Assembly (NCBI GenBank): GCA_019113645.1
Contig: DXGZ01000098.1
Coordinates: 1 to 42,099 of the forward strand
Length of the DNA: 42,099 nt
Direction: 5' to 3'
From: Candidatus Mediterraneibacter vanvlietii
GTDB taxonomy: Bacteria; Bacillota; Clostridia; Lachnospirales; Lachnospiraceae
A program made the position numbers and the translations under genes. Below are positions 1 through 8,723 of the stretch, in pieces. Numbering within the stretch: position 1 is the first letter of the stretch; each line of letters starts with the position of its first letter. Below the pieces are notes generated by a model, which was given only the letters and a program-made list of their open reading frames with translations, searched no databases and had not been told where the DNA came from.

Positions 1-110
1 TTTAGAAGTTCCCGGATTCTGGAACGGAACATGACAGGTACATCCCCTCGTCCAGAATACGTTTTTCTCAATCATCCGGTTTCGATTCCTGCCATACTTT
101 TTGAGTCTGC
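1..110. other. Left-edge sequence without a supported gene
   Basis: This stretch lies downstream of the ribF stop codon. On the minus strand a reading frame starting with ATG at 32 (MFRSRIRELL) runs off the window edge, with a GAGGGG element 11 bases upstream. A second minus frame (MIEKNVFW...) is also open to the edge. Neither is long enough to recognise, and no hairpin terminator for ribF is visible. A gene may begin here, but the sequence does not settle which frame is used. Confidence 0.3.
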
Positions 111-1025
111 TTAGTGAACTAAATAGCTGACCGGATGTTCCTGGAAATATCTCTCCCCATAGCGCATATCTCTCATAACATGATCCTTCAGTTCTTCCAC
201 GGATCCGAATTTGGTTTCCGGCCGCTCAAAATCACAGAACCTGGCTGTGATCTCCTTGCCGTAGGCATCCCCTTCGTATCCATAAACATAAACCTCAAGA
301 AGACGTTTGCGTTCATCGGTAACCGTAGGTTTGATTCCTGCGTTTCCTACAGCGCCGTACCACTTCCCGTCAATCTTCACCTGGCATGCGTACACGCCGA
401 ACCGGGGCATGATCTTCTCTCTGGCGGGCTCGATGTTCATGGTCGGGAATCCCAGCGTCCGCCCGAGCTGCTTTCCATGCTCCACTATCCCTGTCATCTC
501 ATAAGGATATCCAAGCAGTTCTCCGGCCAGCTTTACATCTCCCTGGGCAAGTGCGTCCCGGATATAGGTGCTGCTGATCACAGTACCTGCATAGCGTTCC
601 TTCTCGATTACATCCACAGTGAATCCATATTTTCCGGACAGCTTTTTCAGCAGTTCCGGTGTTCCCTTTTTCCCGTGTCCGAAGGTAAAATCTGTTCCGA
701 CAACAATATGAGCGGCATGCAGCTTCCTGTAGAGAATCTGATCCACAAACGCTTCTGCGTCCATTCCCCTTACATCCTCTGTAAAAGGATATTCAATCAG
801 GCAGTCAACCTTTCCTTCCAGATGCTCTCTTCTCTCACGGTTTGTCATCAGCGCATCCCTGTGCATGTCAAAGGCACAGAGCACACTCTCGCACTTCTCC
901 GATGCATATTCCCTGATCTTGTCCACCAGTTTCTGATGTCCTCTGTGGAGTCCGTCGAATTTCCCAAGCGTTACAGCCGTCGGACCACTGCCTGTATAAG
1001 ACTCAATCCCTGTAATATATCTCAT
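111..1025 (-). CDS. ribF: Bifunctional riboflavin kinase / FAD synthetase
   Basis: RibF phosphorylates riboflavin to FMN and adenylates FMN to FAD in the cytosol. The N-terminal nucleotidyltransferase half has the GKFDGLHRGHQ motif and an ISSTYIR segment. The C-terminal riboflavin kinase half has GRTLGFPTMNI. About 304 residues is normal for the family. I chose the ATG at 1025, which has GGGAG nine bases upstream. An in-frame ATG at 1034 overlaps the truB stop as ATGA but has no spacing from the Shine-Dalgarno. It is the last recognised gene of the nusA-infB operon and follows truB directly. No FMN riboswitch is present, so expression probably follows the operon. Confidence 0.95.
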   Translation of the reverse strand: MRYITGIESYTGSGPTAVTLGKFDGLHRGHQKLVDKIREYASEKCESVLCAFDMHRDALMTNRERREHLEGKVDCLIEYPFTEDVRGMDAEAFVDQILYRKLHAAHIVVGTDFTFGHGKKGTPELLKKLSGKYGFTVDVIEKERYAGTVISSTYIRDALAQGDVKLAGELLGYPYEMTGIVEHGKQLGRTLGFPTMNIEPAREKIMPRFGVYACQVKIDGKWYGAVGNAGIKPTVTDERKRLLEVYVYGYEGDAYGKEITARFCDFERPETKFGSVEELKDHVMRDMRYGERYFQEHPVSYLVH

Positions 1026-1030
1026 GTCTG

Positions 1031-1975
1031 TCATCTCCCGTTTTCCCGTTTCACAGCTTCCGGATCAAGGAACATTTTCTCAAGCCGGAAATTCTGTCTT
1101 CCGTCCCAGCGGTAAATACCGATAAAATTGCCCAGCGGATCATACACCCGGCAACGGCTGTTTTCTCCCGTAAGCGGACTGTGAAGAAGAGCCTTCTCCT
1201 CCGCCTGATCTCTCCGGAAAGGATTGCCGTTGTACGCCAGAGATGTATACTCCTTCTTCAGCACGATCTCCGGCAGATCTGAAAACATCTCATCCAGAGG
1301 GATCATCACTTCCTCAAGCCGGCCTGCTTCCTGCATCTGCTCGATCTCGGAAAGTTTCCTGCTTTCTTCCAGACAGAACCTGCCGACCCGGAGACGCTTC
1401 AGCTCCTTCATGCATCCCCCGGTTCCAAGAAGCTCTCCGATATCATTGCAGAGTGTCCTGATATAGGTTCCTTTCGAGCAGTCCACTTCCATGCGGATCT
1501 CCGGGAGCCGGATCTCACTGATCCGGATATCATGGATGGTCACTCTCCGGCTTTTCCGCTCCACGGTCTTCCCTTCCCGGGCAAGCTCATAGAGCTTCTT
1601 TCCGCCTACTTTGAGCGCAGAATACATGGGCGGTATCTGATCGTACTCACCGATAAACTTCCGGATGGCTTCCTCTGCCGCCTCTTCGGTAACATCACCG
1701 GTATTCCGCTCTTCCAGCACATTTCCCGTAATATCCTGGGTGTCTGTCGTCTTTCCGAGAAGCAGGACAGCCTCATACGTCTTATCCTTATCCGTCAGCA
1801 TGTCGCAGAGCTTCGTCGCTTTCCCGAGACATACAGGGAGCACCCCCTCCGCATCCGGATCAAGGGTGCCCGTGTGACCGATCTTCTTCTGTCCGATGAT
1901 CCGCCGCAGACATGCCACGACGTCATGGGAAGTATATCCTTTTTCCTTGTAAATATTCAGTACTCCGCTGATCAT
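1031..1975 (-). CDS. truB: tRNA pseudouridine-55 synthase TruB
   Basis: TruB isomerises U55 of the tRNA T-arm to pseudouridine. The N-terminal motif HTGTLDPDAEGVLPV carries the family's catalytic aspartate in GTLDP. The segments YSALKVGGKKLYELAR and SKGTYIRTLCNDIG are typical of TruB. The 314-residue length is usual, and the C-terminal part resembles the PUA-like extension. The ATG overlaps the nrnA stop codon by four bases, with GGAAGAGAAGGC upstream, so the two are translationally coupled. The gene sits in the standard Firmicute slot between nrnA and ribF. Confidence 0.96.
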   Translation of the reverse strand: MISGVLNIYKEKGYTSHDVVACLRRIIGQKKIGHTGTLDPDAEGVLPVCLGKATKLCDMLTDKDKTYEAVLLLGKTTDTQDITGNVLEERNTGDVTEEAAEEAIRKFIGEYDQIPPMYSALKVGGKKLYELAREGKTVERKSRRVTIHDIRISEIRLPEIRMEVDCSKGTYIRTLCNDIGELLGTGGCMKELKRLRVGRFCLEESRKLSEIEQMQEAGRLEEVMIPLDEMFSDLPEIVLKKEYTSLAYNGNPFRRDQAEEKALLHSPLTGENSRCRVYDPLGNFIGIYRWDGRQNFRLEKMFLDPEAVKRENGR

Positions 1976-2952
1976 GCCTTCTCTTCCTGTTCCTTCATCC
2001 TCTTCATCTGAAGCGCGATCCGTCCTGTGATGTTGTTAATCACGTCATGGCTGGATCCTTTCATCGTAACTCCGGCTGCGCGCACATGTCCGCCTCCGCC
2101 GAAATACTTCGCGATCTCGCTGACGTCCACTTTCCCTTTTGAGCGCAGACTCACTTTAAAAAGCTGCGGCTGCATCTCGTGAAGGAAGATCGCAACCTCC
2201 ACGCCTTTTGTCTGGCGAAGCTGGCTGACAATTCCCTCAAGGTCAGAAGGCTCTGCCTGGAAGAATTCCATTGATCGCTGACGAATCACAGATACGATGC
2301 ACTGTTTATCCATAATCAGCATACTCTCAAGAAGCGCTCTTCCGAGGATCTGGTTCTGTATGTAGGTTTTCTCATAATAAGTCTTGTCAATAATCTCACT
2401 TCCGTTGATCCCCTTGCGCATCAGGCTGGCGGCGATCTCCATGGTTTCCGGCGATGTACAGGAATACTGGAACACTCCGGTGTCATGCACGATTCCCATA
2501 TAGAGTGCCTCGGCGACCGGCTTCGTGATTTTCTCCTCATCCAGCAGACGGTACACAAGCTCGGATGTTGAACTTGCGTCCGGCACAATGTAATTGCTGT
2601 CCGCAAATGCATCATTGCTGACGTGGTGATCAATACAGAGGGTCTCCTTCGCCGCGTCGAAAAGAGGCGCGGAAAATCCAAGCCGCTGCTCATCTCCGCA
2701 GTCCAGGCAGATGAAAAGATCATACGGTTCCTGCGCTGCAATCTCTGATTTCACCTCATCCGTACCGGCGATCATCCGGTAGGATTCCGGCACCGGTTCC
2801 AGATATACGTCCGTGTCAATCTGCGGGTACTCTTCCTTCAGATACAGGTACAGGCCCATACAGGACCCGACACAGTCGCCGTCCGGGCGGACATGCCCGC
2901 CCAGCGCGACTTTGCGTTTTCCTTTCAAAATCTCTTTTAATTCAATACTCAT
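1972..2952 (-). CDS. nrnA: DHH-family oligoribonuclease / pAp phosphatase NrnA
   Basis: NrnA degrades very short RNAs (nanoRNA) and dephosphorylates 3'-phosphoadenosine 5'-phosphate. Metal-binding motifs are visible: a GGHVRPDGDCVGS region near the N-terminus, LDCGDE, and the signature DHH in LCIDHHVSN. A DHHA1 domain with GGGGHVRAAG lies near the C-terminus. An upstream ATG at 2970 would overlap rbfA by 17 bases and has a Shine-Dalgarno abutting it. The ATG at 2952 (MSIELKEIL), two bases after the rbfA stop and behind GGAG, is more likely and gives about 326 residues, as expected. It belongs to the nusA-infB operon. Confidence 0.93.
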   Translation of the reverse strand: MSIELKEILKGKRKVALGGHVRPDGDCVGSCMGLYLYLKEEYPQIDTDVYLEPVPESYRMIAGTDEVKSEIAAQEPYDLFICLDCGDEQRLGFSAPLFDAAKETLCIDHHVSNDAFADSNYIVPDASSTSELVYRLLDEEKITKPVAEALYMGIVHDTGVFQYSCTSPETMEIAASLMRKGINGSEIIDKTYYEKTYIQNQILGRALLESMLIMDKQCIVSVIRQRSMEFFQAEPSDLEGIVSQLRQTKGVEVAIFLHEMQPQLFKVSLRSKGKVDVSEIAKYFGGGGHVRAAGVTMKGSSHDVINNITGRIALQMKRMKEQEEKA

Positions 2953-2953
2953 A

Positions 2954-3328
2954 TCAGTCTTCAGCTCCATCTCCTAAATCTCTGGTTACTTCGTCGATTT
3001 TCCTGCTGATATTAACCCCATACTCAATGGACTGGTCTACAATAAATTTTATTTCCGGCGTGTTCCGCATATTTACGGTACGGGCAAGCTCGCGGCGGAT
3101 ATATCCCTCCGCGCTCTGAAGCCCTTTGATCGTATCCTGTCGGGCTTTCTCATCCCCCAGGACACTGATATATGCCTTACACGTCTTTAAATCCGGAGCG
3201 ACTTCCACAGCTACCACGGAAGTCATCGGGGCAACTCTGGGATCCTTGATCCCGCTGCGCAGGATATTGCTCAGTTCTCTCTGAACCTCGGCATTTACCC
3301 GTGTGTTTTTAATACTGTTCTTTCTCAT
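2954..3328 (-). CDS. rbfA: 30S ribosome-binding factor A
   Basis: RbfA is a small KH-fold factor that binds the 30S subunit during late maturation of the 16S rRNA 5' end. The protein (about 124 residues) has the family start RVNAEVQRELSNIL, the DPRVAPMTSV segment and the core CKAYISVLGD. I place the start at the ATG at 3328 (MRKNSIKNTRVN), which has GGGAG five bases upstream. A longer in-frame version from 3352 would run into infB. The gene begins 11 bases after the infB stop, consistent with co-transcription. Confidence 0.94.
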   Translation of the reverse strand: MRKNSIKNTRVNAEVQRELSNILRSGIKDPRVAPMTSVVAVEVAPDLKTCKAYISVLGDEKARQDTIKGLQSAEGYIRRELARTVNMRNTPEIKFIVDQSIEYGVNISRKIDEVTRDLGDGAED

Positions 3329-3338
3329 TGCTGCTCCC

Positions 3339-6101
3339 TTATTTTCTCTCAATCTCGACCATCTTATAAGCTTCTACATGGTCGCCTTCTTTGATATCAT
3401 TATAATTCTCGAATACGAAACCGCACTCATATCCGGCGCGGACTTCCTTCACGTCATCCTTGAATCTCTTCAGGGAAGCCAGCGGTCCGTCGAACATAAC
3501 GATGCCGTCACGCACAAGACGTACCTTGCAGTTCCTCTCGAAGATACCATCCTGAACATATGCTCCGGCAATCGTGCCGACTCCGGACGCCTTGAATGTC
3601 TGGCGCACCTCCGCGTGGCCGAGAATCTTCTCCTCGAATACCGGATCCAGCATACCCTTCATTGCAGCTTCCACATCCTCGATGGCATTGTAGATGACTC
3701 TGTAAAGTCTCAGGTCAACACCCTCTCGCTCCGCAATTTCCTTCGCAGTGGAATCCGGGCGCACATTGAATCCGATAATAATCGCATTCGATGCGGAAGC
3801 AAGGATTACATCCGACTCGTTGATCGCACCCACGCCGCCGTGAATAATCTTGATCACAACTTCATCGTTTGACAGTTTCAGAAGGCTCTGCTTGATCGCC
3901 TCCACAGATCCCTGTACATCCGCTTTTACAACAATATTGAGTTCCTTTAAGTTTCCTTCCTGAATCTGGTTAAACAGATCATCGAGAGACATTCTTGACT
4001 TCGTCTCTTCAAGAAGTTTCACTTTATTCTGTGCGATAAATGTTTCCGCAAAGTTTCTTGCTTCTTTCTCGGAATCACATCCTACAAACACCTCTCCGGC
4101 GTTCGGTACATCGTTGAGTCCGAGGATCTCTACCGGCTGAGACGGTCCTGCCTCTTTGACTCTTCTTCCCTTGTCATCCATCATGGCACGCACACGGCCG
4201 TGAGCGCTTCCTGCAGCGATGGCGTCTCCTACATGAAGAGTTCCCTTCTGTACGAGCACGGTAGCCACAGAACCTTTTCCTTTATCCAGCTGTGCCTCGA
4301 TCACAAGACCTCTTGCCGCGCGGTTCGGATTCGCCTTTAACTCCAGCACCTCTGATGTGAGAAGAATCATCTCGAGAAGCTCCGGAATACCTTCCTTCGT
4401 ATGTGCGGATACCGGCACAAAGATCGTGCTGCCGCCCCAGTCTTCCGGAATCAGCTCATATTCTGTCAGCTCCTGTTTCACACGCTCGATGTTCGCGCCC
4501 GGTTTGTCGATCTTGTTGATCGCAACAATGATCTCTACGCCGGCTGCTTTGGCATGGTTGATCGCCTCCACGGTCTGCGGCATCACGCCGTCGTCCGCAG
4601 CGACAACAAGGATTGCGATATCCGTAGAGTTCGCACCGCGCATACGCATCGCAGTGAACGCCTCATGTCCCGGTGTATCGAGGAATGTGATCTTCTCTCC
4701 GTTGACCTCTACCATATAAGCGCCGATGTGCTGAGTGATTCCGCCTGCCTCGCGGTCTGTCACATTCGTGTGGCGGATCGCGTCGAGAAGTGAAGTCTTA
4801 CCGTGGTCTACGTGTCCCATAACGCAGACAACCGGCGGACGTTTTACCATCAGGCTTTCGTCTTCCTCATCCTCTTTCAAGAGTTCCTCGATCACGTCTA
4901 CAACTTCTTCCTTCTCGCAGAGAACGTCGAATTCCAGCGCGATCTCTTCTGCTGTCTCGTAATCAATCTCCTGGTTTACAGTTACCACTTTGCCCTGCAG
5001 GAAAAGTTTCTTAACGATTACGGACGGTACGACTTTCATCTTATCGGCAAGTTCTTTGATTGTAAGGACTTCCGGAATTACGATCTGTTTGATCTTCTCT
5101 TCCTTCTTCTCCTCCTGTTTCGGCTGCGGCTTCTTCACCTCTGCAACCTGTTTCTGCTTTCTGCCCTTCTTGCCCTTTCCTTCAAACGCCTCGTCTCTGT
5201 ATTCTTTCTTCTTGTTATCTCTTTCTTTATCTTTTGCCTTGTTTCTCTGGCTCTTCTGCTGTTCCATCATCGGTGTTCCGACATCGTCCCTGCGGGAATC
5301 TCTTCTGTCAGAACGCGGACCAGCTCCGCCCTGGCGCTGATCACGGCCTCCTCTTTCCGTGCGTCCTCCTCTGCCGTTTTCGAACGGTTTTCCGCCCTGT
5401 CTGCGGTCGCCTCTGTCGCCTCTCGGCTGACGGTCACCCGCCGGACGGTCGCTGCGGGCCGGACGGTCTCCTGTCGGACGATCTGTTCTTGCCGGGCGAT
5501 CTCCTGCCGGGCGTTCTGCTCTCGTCGGACGGTCGGAACGCACCGGACGGTCTCCGTTCGGACGTCCCTCACCTGCCGGACGTTCAGCTCTTACCGGACG
5601 GTCTGTTCTTGCCGGACGGTCCCCTGCCGGGTGTCTCTCTCCTGCCGGACGGCTGTTCTGTACCGGGCGATCTCCTGCCGGACGCTCTGCTGCCGGACGT
5701 GCGCTCTGTGCCGGGCGATCCCCTGCCGGACGTGCCGGGCGCTCAGCTCTCGCCGGACGATCCCCTGCCGGACGGCCTCCCTGTGCCGGACGCTGCGCCT
5801 GCCGGTTTCCCTGAATCCGGCTGCTGTTCTTTGAATTCTGCGGACGGATTACAAACGCGAGATTTTTCTTCTTCGGAGCTCCGCCCTCTTTTCCTTCCGC
5901 CTGTTCTGCCGGCTTCTCGCCTTTATCAGATCCGTTTCCGGATTTTGAAGAGAATTCCCTTCTGATTTCATCCGCTGTATTATCTTCCAGTGTGCTCATG
6001 TGATTCTTTGCCTCCACATTTTTCTTCTGAAGAATCTCCAGGAGTTCTTTATTGTCTATTCCAAGCTCTTTTGCAAGCTCGTGTACCCTCATTTTTGTCA
6101 T
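3339..6101 (-). CDS. infB: Translation initiation factor IF-2
   Basis: IF-2 is the GTPase that brings initiator fMet-tRNA to the 30S subunit and promotes 50S joining. The protein is 920 residues. An N-terminal IF2_N segment ([14 protein letters not shown]) is followed by a low-complexity region at about residues 95-230 built from [12 protein letters not shown] and TDRP units. A lysine-rich stretch and a second IF2_N-like segment come next. The GTPase domain contains GHVDHGKTS (G1), DTPGHEAFT (G3) and NKIDK (G4), and is followed by domains II-IV. Start support is AGGAGG nine bases upstream of the ATG. The repeats expand the DNA at about 5420-5815 but keep the frame open. Confidence 0.97.
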   Translation of the reverse strand: MTKMRVHELAKELGIDNKELLEILQKKNVEAKNHMSTLEDNTADEIRREFSSKSGNGSDKGEKPAEQAEGKEGGAPKKKNLAFVIRPQNSKNSSRIQGNRQAQRPAQGGRPAGDRPARAERPARPAGDRPAQSARPAAERPAGDRPVQNSRPAGERHPAGDRPARTDRPVRAERPAGEGRPNGDRPVRSDRPTRAERPAGDRPARTDRPTGDRPARSDRPAGDRQPRGDRGDRRQGGKPFENGRGGRTERGGRDQRQGGAGPRSDRRDSRRDDVGTPMMEQQKSQRNKAKDKERDNKKKEYRDEAFEGKGKKGRKQKQVAEVKKPQPKQEEKKEEKIKQIVIPEVLTIKELADKMKVVPSVIVKKLFLQGKVVTVNQEIDYETAEEIALEFDVLCEKEEVVDVIEELLKEDEEDESLMVKRPPVVCVMGHVDHGKTSLLDAIRHTNVTDREAGGITQHIGAYMVEVNGEKITFLDTPGHEAFTAMRMRGANSTDIAILVVAADDGVMPQTVEAINHAKAAGVEIIVAINKIDKPGANIERVKQELTEYELIPEDWGGSTIFVPVSAHTKEGIPELLEMILLTSEVLELKANPNRAARGLVIEAQLDKGKGSVATVLVQKGTLHVGDAIAAGSAHGRVRAMMDDKGRRVKEAGPSQPVEILGLNDVPNAGEVFVGCDSEKEARNFAETFIAQNKVKLLEETKSRMSLDDLFNQIQEGNLKELNIVVKADVQGSVEAIKQSLLKLSNDEVVIKIIHGGVGAINESDVILASASNAIIIGFNVRPDSTAKEIAEREGVDLRLYRVIYNAIEDVEAAMKGMLDPVFEEKILGHAEVRQTFKASGVGTIAGAYVQDGIFERNCKVRLVRDGIVMFDGPLASLKRFKDDVKEVRAGYECGFVFENYNDIKEGDHVEAYKMVEIERK

Positions 6102-6123
6102 ACCAAACTACCTCCTTATGCAT

Positions 6124-6447
6124 TCAATCTTCGCGGTTTTTAAGCTCTTTTTGAATCCCGTCTGCAAATCCATTGTCCAATATCGCCAGAGATGCACGGA
6201 ATTCCTTTCCCATTGCATGCCCTAAGGTATCTTTATCTCCGTAAAAATAAATTGGAACTTTATAAAATTCACACATATCCCGAAACTTTTTCTTTGTGTT
6301 CTCCGATACGTCCGACGCGACAATCACAAGCTTCGCCCTTCCGGACTTTGTCTCCGTCTCCGTCATCATCTCTCCGCTTGCGCATCTTCCCGCTTTCATC
6401 GCCAGCCCGATCAGGGAGAGGACCTTATCCCTTCTGCTCAATACCAT
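6124..6447 (-). CDS. ylxQ: L7Ae-family RNA-binding protein YlxQ
   Basis: This is a small ribosomal-L7Ae/L30e/S12e-fold protein, about 107 residues, of the YlxQ group found between rnpM and infB in Firmicutes. It probably binds kink-turn RNA; its exact role is not known. The sequence KVLSLIGLAMKAGRCASGE followed by AKLVIVASDVSENTKKKF is the typical fold start. I chose the ATG at 6447, with AGGAG four bases upstream, overlapping the end of rnpM by 23 bases. The longer frame upstream (from 6603) only shadows rnpM in another frame. Confidence 0.9.
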   Translation of the reverse strand: MVLSRRDKVLSLIGLAMKAGRCASGEMMTETETKSGRAKLVIVASDVSENTKKKFRDMCEFYKVPIYFYGDKDTLGHAMGKEFRASLAILDNGFADGIQKELKNRED

Positions 6448-6706
6448 CCATCTCCTTTTCCAGTCTGTCATACACGTCCTGCGGAATCTCCTGCTTGAAC
6501 GAACGCTCCAGCCCTTTGTTTCTGACTGCCTTCCGGAAACATTCGGCCGACCTGCATATATAAGCTCCCCGGCCGTTTTTCTTCCCTTCCGCGTCAACGA
6601 CAAACTCGCCGTTCTCCGTCCGCAGGATGCGCATCAGCTCTTTCTTCATCTTCATCTCGCCGCAGCCCACACATTTTCTCATCGGGATTTTTTTCTTTAC
6701 AGCCAA
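6425..6706 (-). CDS. rnpM: RNase P modulator RnpM (YlxR, DUF448)
   Basis: The YlxR family (DUF448) is an RNA-binding protein reported to bind and modulate RNase P RNA. The protein is about 93 residues. It has the family motif IPMRKCVGCGEMK with two cysteines and GRGAYICRSAECF with two more, suggesting a metal-binding knuckle. The best start is a TTG at 6706, with AGGAG eight bases upstream, giving MAVKKKIPMRKC. A GTG at 6715 lies inside the Shine-Dalgarno region and is unlikely. It follows nusA by 29 bases and overlaps ylxQ. Confidence 0.92.
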   Translation of the reverse strand: MAVKKKIPMRKCVGCGEMKMKKELMRILRTENGEFVVDAEGKKNGRGAYICRSAECFRKAVRNKGLERSFKQEIPQDVYDRLEKEMDGIEQKG

Positions 6707-6735
6707 ACAATTCACTCCTTCAGATTATGGTCTAT

Positions 6736-7995
6736 CTATTCATTATCTGTCTCGATAAATTCGATTTCTTCCTCCGCGTCGTCCCCGGCATCATAGCTCT
6801 CATCATAAGATTCCCCGTAAGTGTCATCGCCGTAAGCTTCATCGTACGCTTCGTCACCGTATGCTTCGTCTTCCGCATACTCCTCGTCAAAATCACCTGT
6901 ATAGCCTTCTTCGCCCATCAGGCCCATCTGTTCCATATAATTCTCCGGAAGATCGCCTGCCTCGATCGCCTGCGTCTCGCTCTTGATATCGATCTTGTAT
7001 CCGGTCAGCTTCGCCGCCAGCCTTGCGTTCTGTCCTTCTTTTCCAATCGCCAGGGACAGCTGGTAATCCGGCACGATCACACTTGCAATCTTCTCCTCCG
7101 GATCAGCCATAACGGAAATGACCTTCGCCGGGCTTAACGCATTCTCAATCAGAAGCGCCGGGTTCTCATCCCAGTTGATAATATCGATCTTTTCACCTCT
7201 GAGTTCCTGCACAACCGCATTGACTCTTGCTCCGTTGATGCCGACGCACGCTCCTACAGGATCAACATTCGGATCATTGGACCACACTGCCATCTTGGTA
7301 CGGGATCCCGCCTCACGGGCAATGCTCTTGATCTCGACGGTTCCGTCTCTCACCTCTGCAACCTCAGCCTCGAACAGACGCTTCACAAGTTCCGGATGTG
7401 TACGTGACACAAGGATCTTCGGTCCCTTCGGAGTGTTCTTCACTTCTACAATATAGAGCTTGATTCTCTCCGTCGGCTTGAATGTCTCTCCCTTGACCTG
7501 CTCATTCTCTGTCAGCATGGCGTCAGCTCTTCCAAGGTTAATGCTGATATTCTTTCCTACATAGCGCTGAACAATACCTGTGACAATATCCTTCTCTTTT
7601 TCAAAATACTGATCAAATACAACTTTGCGTTCCTCTTCCCTGATCTTCTGCAGAATCAGGTTCTTCGCATTCTGTGTCGCGATACGTCCGAATTCTTTCG
7701 AATGCACCGGAACCTGCGCCACATCGCCGATCTGAAGCGCGGAATCCAGTTTCTCCGCATCCTCGAGGCTGATCTCAAGCGCCGGATCCATCACTTCCTC
7801 AACCACTTCTTTCTCTGCATATACAGCATAATCGCATGTCTCTCGATCCATGATCACCTTAATATTCTCAGCTGTGCCGAAATGGTTCTTGCACGCACTC
7901 AGCAGAGAGTTCTCAATCGCGTCCATCATAACATCTTTGCTGATGTTCTTCTCTTTCTCAAGAATTGTCAATGCTTCCATTAACTCTGTGTTCAT
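6736..7995 (-). CDS. nusA: Transcription termination/antitermination factor NusA
   Basis: NusA binds RNA polymerase and nascent RNA and modulates pausing, termination and antitermination. The N-terminal domain ([23 protein letters not shown]) is followed by an S1 domain and two KH domains; [15 protein letters not shown] and [14 protein letters not shown] carry the GxxG loops. The 419 residues exceed the core by about 60: residues from roughly 360 form an acidic tail of DEAYGDE/YDESYD-like units ending in [12 protein letters not shown]. This tail is distinct from the two acidic-repeat domains of E. coli NusA. The gene lies 19 bases downstream of rimP. Confidence 0.97.
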   Translation of the reverse strand: MNTELMEALTILEKEKNISKDVMMDAIENSLLSACKNHFGTAENIKVIMDRETCDYAVYAEKEVVEEVMDPALEISLEDAEKLDSALQIGDVAQVPVHSKEFGRIATQNAKNLILQKIREEERKVVFDQYFEKEKDIVTGIVQRYVGKNISINLGRADAMLTENEQVKGETFKPTERIKLYIVEVKNTPKGPKILVSRTHPELVKRLFEAEVAEVRDGTVEIKSIAREAGSRTKMAVWSNDPNVDPVGACVGINGARVNAVVQELRGEKIDIINWDENPALLIENALSPAKVISVMADPEEKIASVIVPDYQLSLAIGKEGQNARLAAKLTGYKIDIKSETQAIEAGDLPENYMEQMGLMGEEGYTGDFDEEYAEDEAYGDEAYDEAYGDDTYGESYDESYDAGDDAEEEIEFIETDNE

Positions 7996-8014
7996 CGTTT
8001 TTTCCTCCTAATAT

Positions 8015-8482
8015 TTAAAAATCCAGAGCCAGACGGATCAGCGCAATTTCTGTCCGTTCAAATGTCTGTTCATTATCATCTTCATATGCGATTGTAACAG
8101 TATTTTCATCATAGCTTTTCAGTATTCCGACGAATTCCTTCTGGCGGTCGATGGCACGGTAAGTTCTCACCTCCACCTCATCGCCAATACTCCTCGCGAA
8201 GTCTTTTTCCTTCTTGAGCGGCCTTCCGAGACCGGGCGAACTCACCTCAAAAACATAAGAATCTTCTATATAATCCTTCTCGTCAAGGATATCGGAGAAA
8301 CGCCGGCTGACCGCCTCACAGTCATCTACCGTGATCCCGCCGGGCTTATCGATATACGCCCGCAGATACCAGGTTCCGCCTTCCTTTACATACTCCACAT
8401 CCACAAGCTCAAAACCAAGCTCTGTGACAATCGGCTCTAACAGCCCTTCTGTCTTCTGTTCATATTCTTCTCTTCTGGACAC
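8015..8482 (-). CDS. rimP: Ribosome maturation factor RimP
   Basis: RimP assists early 30S subunit assembly. The 155-residue protein has the family core LGFELVDVEYVKEGGTWYLRAYIDKPGG, then DCEAVSRRFSDILDE and the VSSPGLGRPLKKEKDF signature before a C-terminal SH3-like domain. Translation starts at a GTG at 8482, behind AGGAAG. It is the first gene of the nusA-infB operon, with a promoter and hairpin-rich leader immediately upstream. Confidence 0.95.
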   Translation of the reverse strand: MSRREEYEQKTEGLLEPIVTELGFELVDVEYVKEGGTWYLRAYIDKPGGITVDDCEAVSRRFSDILDEKDYIEDSYVFEVSSPGLGRPLKKEKDFARSIGDEVEVRTYRAIDRQKEFVGILKSYDENTVTIAYEDDNEQTFERTEIALIRLALDF

Positions 8483-8499
8483 GCTATACTTCCTTTCTT

Positions 8500-8574
8500 A
8501 AAAAAGAATCACACCAACAAAGAAGAGTGAACTTTCGTCCACTCTTCTGCCGGATTCTTTATGTAACTGTTGGT
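8500..8574 (-). promoter_or_regulatory. Compact rimP-nusA operon leader with competing hairpins
   Basis: On the minus strand the leader begins with ACCAACA (complement of 8568-8574), then AAGAATC (8553-8559). A 9-bp hairpin follows (AGAAGAGTG/CACTCTTCT, arms 8540-8548 and 8521-8529), then TGTTGGT (8513-8519), GATTCTT (8504-8510) and a short U run. ACCAACA can pair with TGTTGGT, or AAGAATC with GATTCTT. The two pairings cross, so they exclude each other. The second pairing runs straight into the U tract, as in an intrinsic terminator. The layout fits an attenuator; no ligand or binding protein can be named. Confidence 0.6.
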
Positions 8575-8575
8575 T

Positions 8576-8604
8576 AGTATACCACTGTTTTCCTGAGAAT
8601 GCAA
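8576..8604 (-). promoter_or_regulatory. Promoter of the rimP-nusA-infB operon
   Basis: On the minus strand TTGCAT (complement of 8599-8604) and TATACT (complement of 8576-8581) are separated by 17 bases, a good vegetative sigma match. Transcription would start within a few bases of the hairpin leader. Confidence 0.75.
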
Positions 8605-8614
8605 GCCTTTTGAG

Positions 8615-8716
8615 AAAAACAGTTCAGCCATGGGGCTGAGCGCCCGTATATGAGGAAAACAACGGCGCAGCCACAGCAAGCACGTCAGTGCGGTTTTCCG
8701 AATGGCGCGGCTGAAC
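8615..8716 (-). terminator. Large nested hairpin and terminator after parC
   Basis: The 102-bp element nests several inverted repeats: GTTCAGCC (8622-8629) with GGCTGAAC (8709-8716); GCGCC (8640-8644) with GGCGC (8704-8708); GGAAAAC (8654-8660) with GTTTTCC (8693-8699); and GCAC/GTGC around 8680-8691. Read in the parC direction the outer stem ends in TG then five Ts, as in an intrinsic terminator. It is much larger than a simple terminator hairpin, so it may have another role. Confidence 0.65.
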
Positions 8717-8723
8717 CCTTCTA

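Noticed and set aside
1..110. Start of another gene after ribF (ATG at 32, or the frame MIEKNVFW)
   Set aside because: Too short to recognise and two frames compete; listed only as unresolved edge sequence.
1020..1110. FMN riboswitch before ribF
   Set aside because: ribF overlaps the truB region with no intergenic space.
5420..5815. CRISPR-like repetition
   Set aside because: The repeats are contiguous, in frame with infB and lack unique spacers of constant length.
4803..5834. 343-codon plus-strand frame with cysteine/arginine-rich repeats
   Set aside because: It is the antisense of the IF-2 repeat region; the repetitiveness comes from infB.
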